Shown here: piece after piece, positions 31,748 to 40,596 of the stretch
How positions within the stretch are numbered: the stretch's first letter is position 1
Layout: every line of letters begins with the position of its first letter
Assembly (NCBI GenBank): GCA_036272915.1
Contig: DATAXV010000160.1
Span: 1 to 64,000 of the forward strand
Reading direction: 5' to 3'
Origin: DATAXV01 sp036272915
GTDB lineage: Bacteria; Chloroflexota; Dormibacteria; Dormibacterales; Dormibacteraceae
Length of the DNA stretch: 64,000 nucleotides
The notes under the pieces: model-generated
What the model was told of the DNA's origin: nothing
Database searches by the model: none
What the model saw: only the letters and a program-made list of their open reading frames with translations
Program-made: the position numbers and the translations under genes

Positions 31748-34700
31748 GTGAGCTTCGATCTGGCCCAGCTCTCGCCGGCCAAGCGGGCGCTGCTTGAGCG
31801 GCGGCTGCGCGGCGAGCTGGAGACGAGGACGGTGGCGGGGATCCCCCACCGCCTCTCGGAGGGCCCGGCACCCGCGTCGTTCGGCCAGCGTCAGATGTGG
31901 TTCCTGACCCAGGTCGCGGGCGCCTCCACCGTCTACAACGAGGCGGTGACCATCCACTGCCCGGCCGACGCCGACCCGGCCTGCCTGGAGCTCGCCTTCA
32001 ACGAGGTGCTGCGCCGGCACGAGGTGTGGCGCACGCTGCTGCGCCCTGAGGGGGACGACCTGGTCCAGGTCGTGACCCCGTTCCAGCCGGTGCGGCTGCC
32101 GCTCGTGGATCTGCGCCCGCTGGAGCGCGACAACCAGATCGTCGAGGCCAATCGCACCGCCACCGAGGACGCGCATCGCCCCTTCGATCACCGGAACGGG
32201 CCCATGTGGCGGGCGATGCTGGTCCGGCTGGATGACGCCTGCCGCCTGCATCTCACCCTGCGTCACATCATCTTCGACGGGGTCTCCGTCTACCGGGTGC
32301 TCCTGCCCGAGCTGATCGCCCTCTACGACGCCTTCCGCGCCGAGCGGCCGTCGCCGCTACCTGAACCGCCGGTCCAGTACGGTGACTATGCCGCCTGGCA
32401 GCGTGAGCGGGCGCGGGGCCCCGAGGCCGCCCGCCAGCTCGAGTACTGGCGGCGCCAGCTCCGCGACGTGCCGCCGCTGCTCCTGCCCACCGACCGACCC
32501 CGGCCGGCGGAGGAGAGCTTCCGCGGCAGCTTCCACAGCCTCGAGCTCACCGCTGAGCTCACCGACCGGCTGCGGGCGCTGGGCCGATCCGTGGGCGCAT
32601 CGCTGTTCATGACCACGCTGGCGGGCTTCCTCTTTCTGCTCCAGCGCCTTGCCGGGCAGGAGGATCTGGTCGTCGGCACGGTCACCTCCGGCCGGCGGCG
32701 CCCCGAGCTGGAGGGCCTGCTCGGCTACTTCCTCAACTCGCTCGCGCTTCGCTCCGACCTGAGCGGCGACCCCACCTTCCGCGAGCTCATGCTCCGCGTG
32801 CGCGACACCACCCTGGCCGCGCTGGCCAATGACGAGGTCCCCTTCGAGCACGTGGTCCAGGCGCTGGGCGGCCGCCGCCAGGGCACCAACCCGCTCTTCC
32901 AGGTCGTCTTCTCACTGGAACCGCCGCTCCCCGACCCTCCCCGCGGCTGGAACCTGACTCAGATGGACGTCGATACCGGGACCTCCAAGTTCGACCTGTA
33001 CGTCGAGCTGGACGAGCGCCCGCAGGGCCTGATCGGTCGGTTCATCTACCGCACCGACCTCTTCGATCGCCCCACCGTGGAGCGCATGGCGGCCCAGTTC
33101 GCCGCCGTGCTGGAGCTTGTGGTGGCGGAGCCGGATCGGCGCCTGTCCGAACTGCCCCTGCCCGGCGGCCGCGCCGAGGCGCCGCTGCGCGGCCCCGCGC
33201 CCGCCGTCCCCGAGCAGAACATCGGCCAGCGCTTCGAGGAGGTCGCGCGGCGCTGGCCTGAGCGCGTCGCGCTCAGCGCCGGGGTCCGCCGCCTGACCTA
33301 CGCCGAGGTGGAGCGACGCTCCCGCCAGCTGGCCCTGCGGCTGCGCGATGCCGGCCTGCGCCAGGGGGAGCGCGCCGGCGTCATGATGGAGCGCTCCCTG
33401 GAAATGGTGATCGCCGTGCTCGCCGTGCTGCGGGCCGGCGGGGCCTATGTGCCCCTGGACCGGCGGGATCCCGACCGGCGCCTGGATCGGCTCGCCTCCG
33501 AGGCCGGGGTCCGGGTCCTGGTCACGACCGGCGAGGACGGCGAGCGCCTGGGCACCCTGCCCCGCGTCCTTGTCGACAAGGACGCCGAGCCCTCCACCGG
33601 CGTCCGGCTGGATGCGGCGGGGCCTGACGATCTGGCCTACGTCCTCTTCACCTCCGGCTCGACCGGGGCGCCCAAGGGGGTGATGGTCGAGCAGCGCAGC
33701 ATCCTCCGGCTGGTCTGCCCCTCCACCTACGCCGAGCTCGGCCCGGACCAGGTGCTGCTACAGCTGGCGCCGCTCGCCTTCGACGCCTCCACCTTCGAGA
33801 TCTGGGGCGCGCTCCTCAACGGGGCCCGCCTGGAGGTGGCCCCGCCCGGGCTGCTCTCCGCCCGCGAGCTAGGCCAGGCGATCGAGGGTGGCGGCGTGAC
33901 TACGCTCTGGCTGACCGCGGGCCTGTTCAGCCAGATGGTGGACGCCGGGCTGCCCGGCTTCCGGAGCGTTCGCCAGCTGCTCACCGGCGGCGAGGCGCCG
34001 TCCGTCCCCCACTGCCGCCGCGCCCTCGAACTCCTCCCCGGCGTGCGCCTGATCAACGGCTACGGGCCTACCGAGGCCACCACCTTCACCTGCTGCCACA
34101 CGATCACGCGAGAGGATCTGGAGGGGGGATCGATCCCGATCGGCCGGCCCATCGGGAACACCACCGTGTACCTCCTCGACGAGGGCGGGCGTCCGGTCGC
34201 GGAGGGCTCGCCCGGCGAGCTCTGGGTCGGGGGTCCGGGCGTGGCCCGCGGCTACCTCGGGGCGCCCGAGCTGACCCGCGAGCGCTTCCCGCCGGACCCC
34301 GACGGCGGCGCCGGGTCCCGGCGCTACCGGACCGGCGACATCGTGCGCCGGCGCCGGGACGGCGCCCTGGAGTTCGTCGGCCGGCGCGACCGCCAGGTCA
34401 AGGTGCGCGGCTTCCGCATCGAGCTCGGCGAGATCGAGAACGCCCTGCGGGAGCACCCGTCGGTGGCCGACGCGGTGGTCGAGGCCCCTGAGGTCGAGGG
34501 TCAGGGCAGGCGCCTGGCCGCGTACGTGGCGGCCAGTCAGGGCGCGGCGCAGGCGGATCGCGCGGAGCTCCACGGGTTCCTGGCGGCGCGACTGCCCGGG
34601 CACATGCTCCCCGACGCCTACGTGGCCATCCCCACCGTGCCGCTGAAGGCGAACGGCAAGGTCGACCGCTCCGCCCTGCCCCCCATCACCGCCGACGCTC

Positions 34701-35728
34701 TGACGCAGGACACCGGCCGGCGGTTGCCGGCCGGCGCCCCGTTGCCCACACTGGCCGCCGACGTCGGCGCGGTCTGGGCGAGTGTGCTCGGCCTGGATCA
34801 GGTTGATCCAGGCGCCGACTTCTTCGCCCTGGGCGGCCATTCCCTCCTCGCGGTGCGCATGATCGCCGAGGTCGAACGTCGCTTCGATTGCTCCCTGTCG
34901 CTCAGTGTGATCTTCGGCGAGGGGGCGACAGCCGTGGGGTTGGCCCGGCTCATCGAGGACGCGCATCCGGTGGCGGCCGCGGGTGGGACCTCGATCGCCA
35001 TCCGGGCCGGCGGCACCAAGCTGCCGCTCTTCGTCATCGAGCCCAATCAACAGAGCGTCGTCGCGCTGCGCAACCTGATGCCCGGCCTCGACCCGGAGCG
35101 GCCCGTCACCGCGCTGCTGCCACCCACGCCGGAGGGTCGCTTCGACCGCGAATCCAGCATCGAGGAGCTGGCCCAGAGCCTGCTGCGGGTGGTGCGCGCA
35201 GCACAGCCGGCCGGCCCATACCATCTCGCCGGCTACAGCCTCGGGGGCTATCTCGCCTACGAGATGGCGGCCCGACTGCGCGCCGCCGGTGAGGACGTCC
35301 GGTTCTGCGGCCTGATCGACGTGATGACTCCGGCGGCGGCTGTCGCGCACAGCGACCCCGCCATGAGCCTCGGCACGCGCCTGTGGCGGCTGGCTCTGAC
35401 CCGGCCGACCCGCTGGCCAGGCATGTTTCAGGGCGGGCTGCGCCGCGTCACCGGACGCGAGCCGCCGGTCGACGGCGACAGCACGTTCGACGCCGACGGC
35501 GCGCTGGCCCTGGTCACCGCGTACGAGCCCCCTCACTCCGACACGCCCCTGACCGTCTTCGGCAGCCGCTGGCAGCAGCGCTGGGTGCGTGACCGCTCCC
35601 TGGGTTGGGGCGCCGTCCACCACGGGTCTCTGCGAACCTTCACCATCCCGGGCGACCACAGCACCATGCTCTTGGAGCCCAACGTCACCGTGCTCGCGGT
35701 CCGCATGGCCGAGGAGCTGGCGCCATAA
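31748..35728 (+). CDS. nonribosomal peptide synthetase module C-A-T-TE
   Basis: 1326 residues from a GTG ten bases after the P450 stop. Condensation domain about 35-460: PASFGQRQMWFLTQVAGAST, and the HHxxxDG motif as RHIIFDG with catalytic His173; the first His is Arg. Adenylation domain about 490-1000: YVLFTSGSTGAPKGVMVEQR, LAFDASTFEIWGALL (pocket begins Asp-Ala-Phe), INGYGPTEATTFTCC, YRTGDI, RDRQVKVRGFRIELGEIENA. Thiolation: DFFALGGHSLLAVRMI with Ser1032. Thioesterase about 1095-1326: GPYHLAGYSLGGYLAYEM with Ser1164, and PGDHSTMLLEP with His1304. With the upstream A-T protein this can make and release a dipeptide or an amino-acid conjugate. The thioesterase is the closest relative in the window of the domain fused to the GT2 at 17154-18587. 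Confidence 0.92.
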   Translation: MSFDLAQLSPAKRALLERRLRGELETRTVAGIPHRLSEGPAPASFGQRQMWFLTQVAGASTVYNEAVTIHCPADADPACLELAFNEVLRRHEVWRTLLRPEGDDLVQVVTPFQPVRLPLVDLRPLERDNQIVEANRTATEDAHRPFDHRNGPMWRAMLVRLDDACRLHLTLRHIIFDGVSVYRVLLPELIALYDAFRAERPSPLPEPPVQYGDYAAWQRERARGPEAARQLEYWRRQLRDVPPLLLPTDRPRPAEESFRGSFHSLELTAELTDRLRALGRSVGASLFMTTLAGFLFLLQRLAGQEDLVVGTVTSGRRRPELEGLLGYFLNSLALRSDLSGDPTFRELMLRVRDTTLAALANDEVPFEHVVQALGGRRQGTNPLFQVVFSLEPPLPDPPRGWNLTQMDVDTGTSKFDLYVELDERPQGLIGRFIYRTDLFDRPTVERMAAQFAAVLELVVAEPDRRLSELPLPGGRAEAPLRGPAPAVPEQNIGQRFEEVARRWPERVALSAGVRRLTYAEVERRSRQLALRLRDAGLRQGERAGVMMERSLEMVIAVLAVLRAGGAYVPLDRRDPDRRLDRLASEAGVRVLVTTGEDGERLGTLPRVLVDKDAEPSTGVRLDAAGPDDLAYVLFTSGSTGAPKGVMVEQRSILRLVCPSTYAELGPDQVLLQLAPLAFDASTFEIWGALLNGARLEVAPPGLLSARELGQAIEGGGVTTLWLTAGLFSQMVDAGLPGFRSVRQLLTGGEAPSVPHCRRALELLPGVRLINGYGPTEATTFTCCHTITREDLEGGSIPIGRPIGNTTVYLLDEGGRPVAEGSPGELWVGGPGVARGYLGAPELTRERFPPDPDGGAGSRRYRTGDIVRRRRDGALEFVGRRDRQVKVRGFRIELGEIENALREHPSVADAVVEAPEVEGQGRRLAAYVAASQGAAQADRAELHGFLAARLPGHMLPDAYVAIPTVPLKANGKVDRSALPPITADALTQDTGRRLPAGAPLPTLAADVGAVWASVLGLDQVDPGADFFALGGHSLLAVRMIAEVERRFDCSLSLSVIFGEGATAVGLARLIEDAHPVAAAGGTSIAIRAGGTKLPLFVIEPNQQSVVALRNLMPGLDPERPVTALLPPTPEGRFDRESSIEELAQSLLRVVRAAQPAGPYHLAGYSLGGYLAYEMAARLRAAGEDVRFCGLIDVMTPAAAVAHSDPAMSLGTRLWRLALTRPTRWPGMFQGGLRRVTGREPPVDGDSTFDADGALALVTAYEPPHSDTPLTVFGSRWQQRWVRDRSLGWGAVHHGSLRTFTIPGDHSTMLLEPNVTVLAVRMAEELAP

Positions 35729-35958
35729 GGCGACCCCAAGGCGGTTTCTCCGCGACCGGCGCGGGGGCGATGGTCTGCCGTCAGCGGTGAAAGGGTTGGC
35801 AACGGCGGGACGGGGCGGGCGCTCCAGCCCGGTCGTGCCCAGGGCCGGCGGCGGCCGGGAGGCGTCGCCGGTCGGTCAGAGCCTGCCGCAAGGGGCCTGC
35901 TCCTGCCGACCCGGCGCATCGTCCCCGAGGCTGCGGCCGGCCGCGCTTCCCCGCCACC

Positions 35959-37605
35959 TCAGTGACCGCGGAAGGCCTCCTCCAGCCACTCGGCGACGAC
36001 ACTGGGGACGACCTTGGCGTCGACCAGCATGCCCGGCCGGCCCTCCCCGTCCAGCCACGGCCCGACAGCGGCCAGATCCTCCGGGCGGCGGACCGTGAGC
36101 CCCTCCAGACCAGCCGCCCGGCCCAGCGCGGCAAGATCGGTGTCGGGGAAGTGGACCAGGTCGAGCGGCTGCCCCTGGGGGCGGAAGTGGTGGACCTCGG
36201 CGGCGTACGACGCGTCGTCGTAGACGACGATCAGGATCCGCAGCCCGAGCCTGGCGGCGGTCTCCAGTTCGGGGAGGCTCATCAGCGCTCCGCCGTCGCC
36301 GAGGGCGGCGACGGTCAGCCGGTCGGGCCGGGCGACGGCGGCGCCGATCGCGCTGCCCAGCCCCAGGCCGATCGACTGGAAGGCCTGGGTGAAGACGAAG
36401 CCGGCCTGATCGGGGACCTGCATGTACATCGCCGGCCACCCCATGAAGTGGCCGGAGTCGATGGCCACCGTCCGGTCCTCGGGCAGCATCCGGTCGAGCT
36501 CGATGGACAGGGTCCGCGGGTCGATCCGGCCCTCCCCGCCGGCGTCGGGATAGGAGACCCCCGCCCAGGCGCCCTGGTGGATGCGCTCCGCCGTCTCCCT
36601 CGTTCGCCGGCCGGTCGAGCGGTGCTTTCGGCGTTCCAGCTCCTCGAGCAGCGCCGATGCGGTCTCGGCGGCGTCGCCGACAACGCCGATGTCGACCCAG
36701 TGGTCGGCTCCGATTGCGTCGGCCCGATGGTCGACCTGGATCACGGTGGCGCCGTCGCCGAGCAGACGGCCGTGTCTCGTGGTCCACATGTTGAGCGCGG
36801 CACCGACGGCGAGGACCACATCCGACTGGACGATCAGGGCGGCGGCCTGCGGCGAGGCGAACCCGCCCGAGATGCCCAGGCTCCAGGAATTGCCGGAGAA
36901 GAGCCCGTTGGCGGCCGCGGAGGTGGCGAGGAGGGCGCCGACGCGCTCGCCGAGCCGCTCCAGGGCCTCCGACGTCCCGGCCAGTGCCGCACCGCGGCCG
37001 GCGATGACCAGCGGCCGCCTGGCCCCGACCAGCGCATCGGCGACCTCGGCGACGGACTCGGCCGAGGGACGCACCGGACGCAGCCGGGGCGGCGCTGGCG
37101 GCGGGGCGGTCACCCGGCACTCGGCAGCCTGGACGTCGAGGGGGAGCATCAGCACCACCGTCCGGCGCTCGTCAATGGCTCGGCGGTAGGCGCGCACGGC
37201 GTCGGCCACCGCGGTGGCAGGGCCGTGGAGGCGCTCGGGCACGGCGCCGACCGCCGCCACCAGCCCGTCCTGGTCGATCTTGAAGTTGGACCTCAGCGCG
37301 GAGGCGGCGGTGTCGGCCGCGAGCAGCAGCAGCGGCGTCCGGCTCTTGGCCGCCTCGGTCAGCGCGGTCATCGCGTTGGTCAGCCCGGGACCCTGATGGA
37401 CCGAGGCCACGCCGACCCGGCCCGAGACCCTGGCGTAGGCGTCGGCCATGCTCACCGCGCCGCACTCGTGGCGAGAGGCGACGAAGGTCGCGCCGGACCG
37501 GACCAGGGCGTTCGAGACGGTGAAGTTGCCGCTGCCGATGACGCCGAAGACGTGCTCCACGCCGAGACCGGCGAGCGCTTCGCCAACCGCGTCGGCGACG
37601 TTCAT
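35959..37605 (-). CDS. thiamine-diphosphate-dependent enzyme, acetolactate synthase/decarboxylase-like
   Basis: 548 residues starting MNVADAVGEALAGLGVEHVF, one base overlap with the cyclase gene. Pyr domain: GSGNFTVSNALVRSG and SRHECGAVSMADAYARVSGR, where Glu47 activates the cofactor; VGVASVHQGPGLTNAMTALT follows. The middle domain is present (RRPLVIAGRGAALAG). The PP domain has ALGDGGALMSLPELETAARL (near residue 436) and VVYDDASYAAEVHHF for the metal. It decarboxylates or ligates 2-keto acids. With a cyclase-family hydrolase next to it, an aromatic or 2-keto amide pathway such as isatin/isatinate breakdown is conceivable (inference from family pairings). A broken copy of its 3' end is found at 15575-15715. 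The 230 bases between its stop and the NRPS gene end hold no gene. Confidence 0.85.
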   Translation of the reverse strand: MNVADAVGEALAGLGVEHVFGVIGSGNFTVSNALVRSGATFVASRHECGAVSMADAYARVSGRVGVASVHQGPGLTNAMTALTEAAKSRTPLLLLAADTAASALRSNFKIDQDGLVAAVGAVPERLHGPATAVADAVRAYRRAIDERRTVVLMLPLDVQAAECRVTAPPPAPPRLRPVRPSAESVAEVADALVGARRPLVIAGRGAALAGTSEALERLGERVGALLATSAAANGLFSGNSWSLGISGGFASPQAAALIVQSDVVLAVGAALNMWTTRHGRLLGDGATVIQVDHRADAIGADHWVDIGVVGDAAETASALLEELERRKHRSTGRRTRETAERIHQGAWAGVSYPDAGGEGRIDPRTLSIELDRMLPEDRTVAIDSGHFMGWPAMYMQVPDQAGFVFTQAFQSIGLGLGSAIGAAVARPDRLTVAALGDGGALMSLPELETAARLGLRILIVVYDDASYAAEVHHFRPQGQPLDLVHFPDTDLAALGRAAGLEGLTVRRPEDLAAVGPWLDGEGRPGMLVDAKVVPSVVAEWLEEAFRGH

Positions 37606-38387
37606 CACCGCGACCCGCGGGGCGCAAGCGCGTAGGCGCGGGCCGGGCTTCCGGAGCCACCGACGATCGGCAGCGGGGCGACGACGAGCATGATGCCGGT
37701 GGGCGGCAGCCGGTCGAGCCCGACCAGCGAGGTCAACCCGTACTTGCCGGCCCCGTGCATGAAGGTGTGACAGGGGAACGGCGGATCGAAGGTGCCGGCC
37801 AGGCCAGCATCGGTGCCGACCGTCTCGACTCCGAGCCCGATCACGGGCGACTCCTCGGCGATCCAGCGGGCGCAGGCGGCCGAGGGGCCCGGCGTGTGCG
37901 ACCCGGAGTCGTCCGTGTTGAGGAACGCCGCGGGGTCGTCGGCGCGCCGGTCCCAGCCGGTGTGGAGGAGCAGCCAGCCGCCCTCGGGCAGCGGACCGTG
38001 CTCCTCCTGCCAGCGCTTCAGGTCGGCGACCTCGAGCAGGTGGTCGGGGTCGCCTGCGCACTCGTCCGCGATGTCGACGACCGCGGCCGCCGCCACCAGG
38101 TGGCGAGGAGGAACGCGGTCGACGGTGGCCTTGTCCCGTCCCGTCACCCAGTGGGCGGGGGCGTCGAAATGGGTGCCGGCGTGCTCGCCGATGGTGATGT
38201 TGTTCCAGTACCAGCCCGGGCCGCGGTCGTCGTAGCGGCTGACCTCCTCGAGGCTCAGGCCCCTGGTGTTGGCGAACGGCGGCGGCAGGTTGATCACCGG
38301 CGTGCGCTCGGTCAGCGGCACCGTGAGATCGATCAGCTCGACGTCCCCGCCGGCCAGGCCCGCGATCAGATCACCGACTGCGCTCAT
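37605..38387 (-). CDS. cyclase family hydrolase (kynurenine formamidase/isatin hydrolase superfamily)
   Basis: 260 residues from the ATG at 38387, with AAGGAG eight bases upstream and a four-base overlap with the GntR gene. The metal-binding motif HxGTHxDxPxH is visible as GEHAGTHFDAPAHWVTGRDK; further conserved parts are VELIDLTVPLTERTPVINLP and GWLLLHTGWDRRADDPAAFL, and near the end PPFPCHTFMHGAGKYGLTSL. Enzymes of this family open amide or lactam bonds of aromatic substrates using a divalent metal. Co-transcribed with a ThDP enzyme and under a FadR-type regulator, it likely performs the first step of a small catabolic pathway (inference). Confidence 0.85.
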   Translation of the reverse strand: MSAVGDLIAGLAGGDVELIDLTVPLTERTPVINLPPPFANTRGLSLEEVSRYDDRGPGWYWNNITIGEHAGTHFDAPAHWVTGRDKATVDRVPPRHLVAAAAVVDIADECAGDPDHLLEVADLKRWQEEHGPLPEGGWLLLHTGWDRRADDPAAFLNTDDSGSHTPGPSAACARWIAEESPVIGLGVETVGTDAGLAGTFDPPFPCHTFMHGAGKYGLTSLVGLDRLPPTGIMLVVAPLPIVGGSGSPARAYALAPRGSR

Positions 38388-39055
38388 GCCGACATCTCCT
38401 TCTCCTGTGGGGTGGTCAAGACCTCGACCACCGTGCGCCGGGTCAGCTCCAGATGTTCCGCCGTCGCCGCCAGGACCGCGTCGACGTCGCCCCGCCGGCA
38501 GGCCTCGAGCAGCACGAGGTGCTCGGCCCCGACGCGCTCCGGATGGCGGCGATGGATCTCGCCGAGCCGGAGGTAGCGTTCGCTCTGGTCCCAGAGCATC
38601 CTCAGCATGGCCAGCAGGCGGGGCGAGGCGCCGGCCTCGAAGATCGCGAAGTGGAAGGCCTGGTGGTGGTGGCGCTGCGCTCGCCAATCCCGGTGGCGCT
38701 GCGCCTCGCCGAGCCGCGCCAGCTCCTCGTCCATGCGGGTCAGGTCGGCCGCGGACAGCCGCGGGACGGCGCGCTCCACGGCGTGGAGGTCGAGTGTGCG
38801 GCGCAGCCGGAAGAGATCCTCGAAGTCGTCGAGGGCGAGCGGGGCGACGCGGAAGCCGCGCTGAGGCAGGGCGAGGACCAGGCCCTCCGAGCTGAGACAG
38901 CGCAGGGCCTCCCGGATCGGGATCTGGCTCATCTGAAGGCGAGCCGCCGCCTCCTCGATGCGGACCCTCGAGCCGGGCGCGGCGTCCCCGGCCAGGATCT
39001 CCTCCCGGAGCAGGGCCACCGCCCGATCGACCAGCGTCCGCCGTGCCGGTGCCAT
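38384..39055 (-). CDS. GntR family regulator, FadR subfamily
   Basis: 223 residues from the ATG at 39055; an upstream in-frame ATG at 39145 would add a Pro/Arg-rich tail unlike the family and is less likely. DNA-binding wing helix: TLVDRAVALLREEILAGDAA, then RIEEAAARLQMSQIPIREAL and SEGLVLALPQRGFRVAPLAL. The FCD ligand domain follows, with LFRLRRTLDLHAVERAVPRL and HHHQAFHFAIFEAGASPRLL, whose His residues bind metal or ligand. First gene of the operon with the cyclase and the ThDP enzyme, so it likely controls them in response to a carboxylate. Confidence 0.9.
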   Translation of the reverse strand: MAPARRTLVDRAVALLREEILAGDAAPGSRVRIEEAAARLQMSQIPIREALRCLSSEGLVLALPQRGFRVAPLALDDFEDLFRLRRTLDLHAVERAVPRLSAADLTRMDEELARLGEAQRHRDWRAQRHHHQAFHFAIFEAGASPRLLAMLRMLWDQSERYLRLGEIHRRHPERVGAEHLVLLEACRRGDVDAVLAATAEHLELTRRTVVEVLTTPQEKEMSA

Positions 39056-39151
39056 CGGCTCCGAGCCTCCGCCGCCCGGCCGCCGGAGGGACGAGGCGGG
39101 TCGGGAGGGAGGGCGGCGCCGGCCGGACCCAGAAGGCGCCTCCATCTCAGT

Positions 39152-39163
39152 AAATATATATTT
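39152..39163 (-). promoter_or_regulatory. AT-rich promoter/operator island of the GntR operon
   Basis: AAATATATATTT is a 12-base perfect palindrome and the most AT-rich stretch in this GC-rich neighbourhood. On the minus strand it would supply a -10 (TATATT) with transcription starting about 95 bases before the GntR ATG at 39055. As a palindrome it could also be an operator. The rest of 39056-39432 has no gene; it contains GGGACAC at 39222-39228 facing the plus-strand aminotransferase gene. Confidence 0.5.
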
Positions 39164-39432
39164 TTCATGGAGTCTGGGTCAACGGGAGCACCCCGCCGGG
39201 ACGCCGACCCCATGCCCGGTCGGGACACCCTCGCCGGGCGCTGCGGAGTCTGCCCATACCGCCTCGGAGGCGCAGTCCCTAACGTGGCAGGAGGCATGAT
39301 CACGCATCTCGCTCCGGCCCCTGGTGGACCGGCGAGACTCCATCGGCCGACGTGTTCCGGCCGGCTCCGCTCCTGCCCCGCCATCCCGCCGCCGGTGCCC
39401 ACCGGCGCTCCGACCACCTGAGAAGTGAGGCC

Positions 39433-40596
39433 ATGCAAGAGCCCATCCCCCTGCTCGATCTGAGGGCCCAATATCAGGCCATCGCCCCTGAGCTGGAGTC
39501 CGCCGCCCTCCGCGTCATGCGCAGCGGCCGGTACGTGCTCGGCGACGAGGTCACCGAGTTCGAGGAGCGGTACGCCGCGTATACCGGGACGCGACACGCC
39601 ATCGGAGTCAACAGCGGAACCAGCGCGCTGCACCTCGCCCTGCTCGCCCTCGGCATCGGCCCCGGCGACGAGGTCATCACGGTTCCCTTCACCTTCGTCG
39701 CCAGCGTCGCCGCCGTGATGTACACGGGCGCGACGCCGGTCCTGGTCGACGTCCGGGCCGACAGCCTGACCATGGACCCGGCCCTGCTGGAGGCGGCGAT
39801 CACGCCGCGGACCAAGGCGATCATGCCCGTCCACATCTACGGCCAGGCCGCCGACATGGATCCGATCCTGGAGGTCGCCGCGCGGCACCACCTGCCCGTG
39901 GTCGAGGACGCGGCCCAGGCCCACGGTGCCCGAGACCGAGGCCGCCGATGCGGCTCGATCGGGACCATCGGCTGCTTCAGCTTCTACCCCGGCAAGAACC
40001 TGGGCGCCCTCGGCGAGGGTGGTGCGGTCACCACCGACGTCGACGCCGTCGCCGACCGGATCCGGCTCCTCCGCGACTGGGGCGCGGCCCACAAGTACGA
40101 CCACACCGTGCTCGGGTACAACTACCGGCTGGACGCCCTCCAGGCGGCGCTGCTCTCGGTCAAGCTGTCCCACCTCGAGGAGTGGAACCAGGCCCGGCGG
40201 GTCCACGCCGACCTCTACCGCGACGCTCTGGAGTCGGTCGTCGGCGATGTGCAGCCGGTGGCCGAGCGGGCCGACGCCATGCACGTCTACCACGTGTTCG
40301 CCGTCCGCAGCCCCCGCCGCGAGGCCCTTCGCGGCCAGCTCTCGGCGCGCGGCATCTCGACCGGGGTCCACTACCCGATCCCCGTCCACCTGCAGGAGGG
40401 CTACCGCCTGGGCTACGGCGAGGGGAGCTTCCCGGTCGCCGAGAAGGCGGCCAAGGAGGTGCTCTCGCTGCCCATCTACGCCGAGCTGCCGCCGGCCCAC
40501 CGCCAGCGCGTCATCGACGCCATCAGGGAGGCGAGCACGGCCGGAGCCAGGTCCGCCCAGTCGACCGTGGCCGCCGTCGGGGAGGGCGCCGAATGA
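39433..40596 (+). CDS. DegT/DnrJ/EryC1/StrS family sugar aminotransferase
   Basis: 387 residues from the ATG at 39433 (MQEPIPLLDLRAQYQ). PLP fold type I: GVNSGTSALHLALLALGIGP binds the phosphate, VVEDAAQAHGARDRGRRCGS holds the cofactor Asp, and FSFYPGKNLGALGEGGAVTT carries the Schiff-base Lys in PGKN. LGYNYRLDALQAALL and HYPIPVHLQEGYR are further family signatures. It makes an amino sugar by transamination of a keto sugar nucleotide. Coupled by a four-base overlap to an SDR gene, with which it probably forms a pathway for a nucleotide-linked amino sugar used by the glycosyltransferases here. Confidence 0.92.
   Translation: MQEPIPLLDLRAQYQAIAPELESAALRVMRSGRYVLGDEVTEFEERYAAYTGTRHAIGVNSGTSALHLALLALGIGPGDEVITVPFTFVASVAAVMYTGATPVLVDVRADSLTMDPALLEAAITPRTKAIMPVHIYGQAADMDPILEVAARHHLPVVEDAAQAHGARDRGRRCGSIGTIGCFSFYPGKNLGALGEGGAVTTDVDAVADRIRLLRDWGAAHKYDHTVLGYNYRLDALQAALLSVKLSHLEEWNQARRVHADLYRDALESVVGDVQPVAERADAMHVYHVFAVRSPRREALRGQLSARGISTGVHYPIPVHLQEGYRLGYGEGSFPVAEKAAKEVLSLPIYAELPPAHRQRVIDAIREASTAGARSAQSTVAAVGEGAE

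Noticed and set aside
33869..35659. A 596-codon open frame opposite the NRPS
   Set aside because: Antisense shadow; the plus strand carries all NRPS core motifs.
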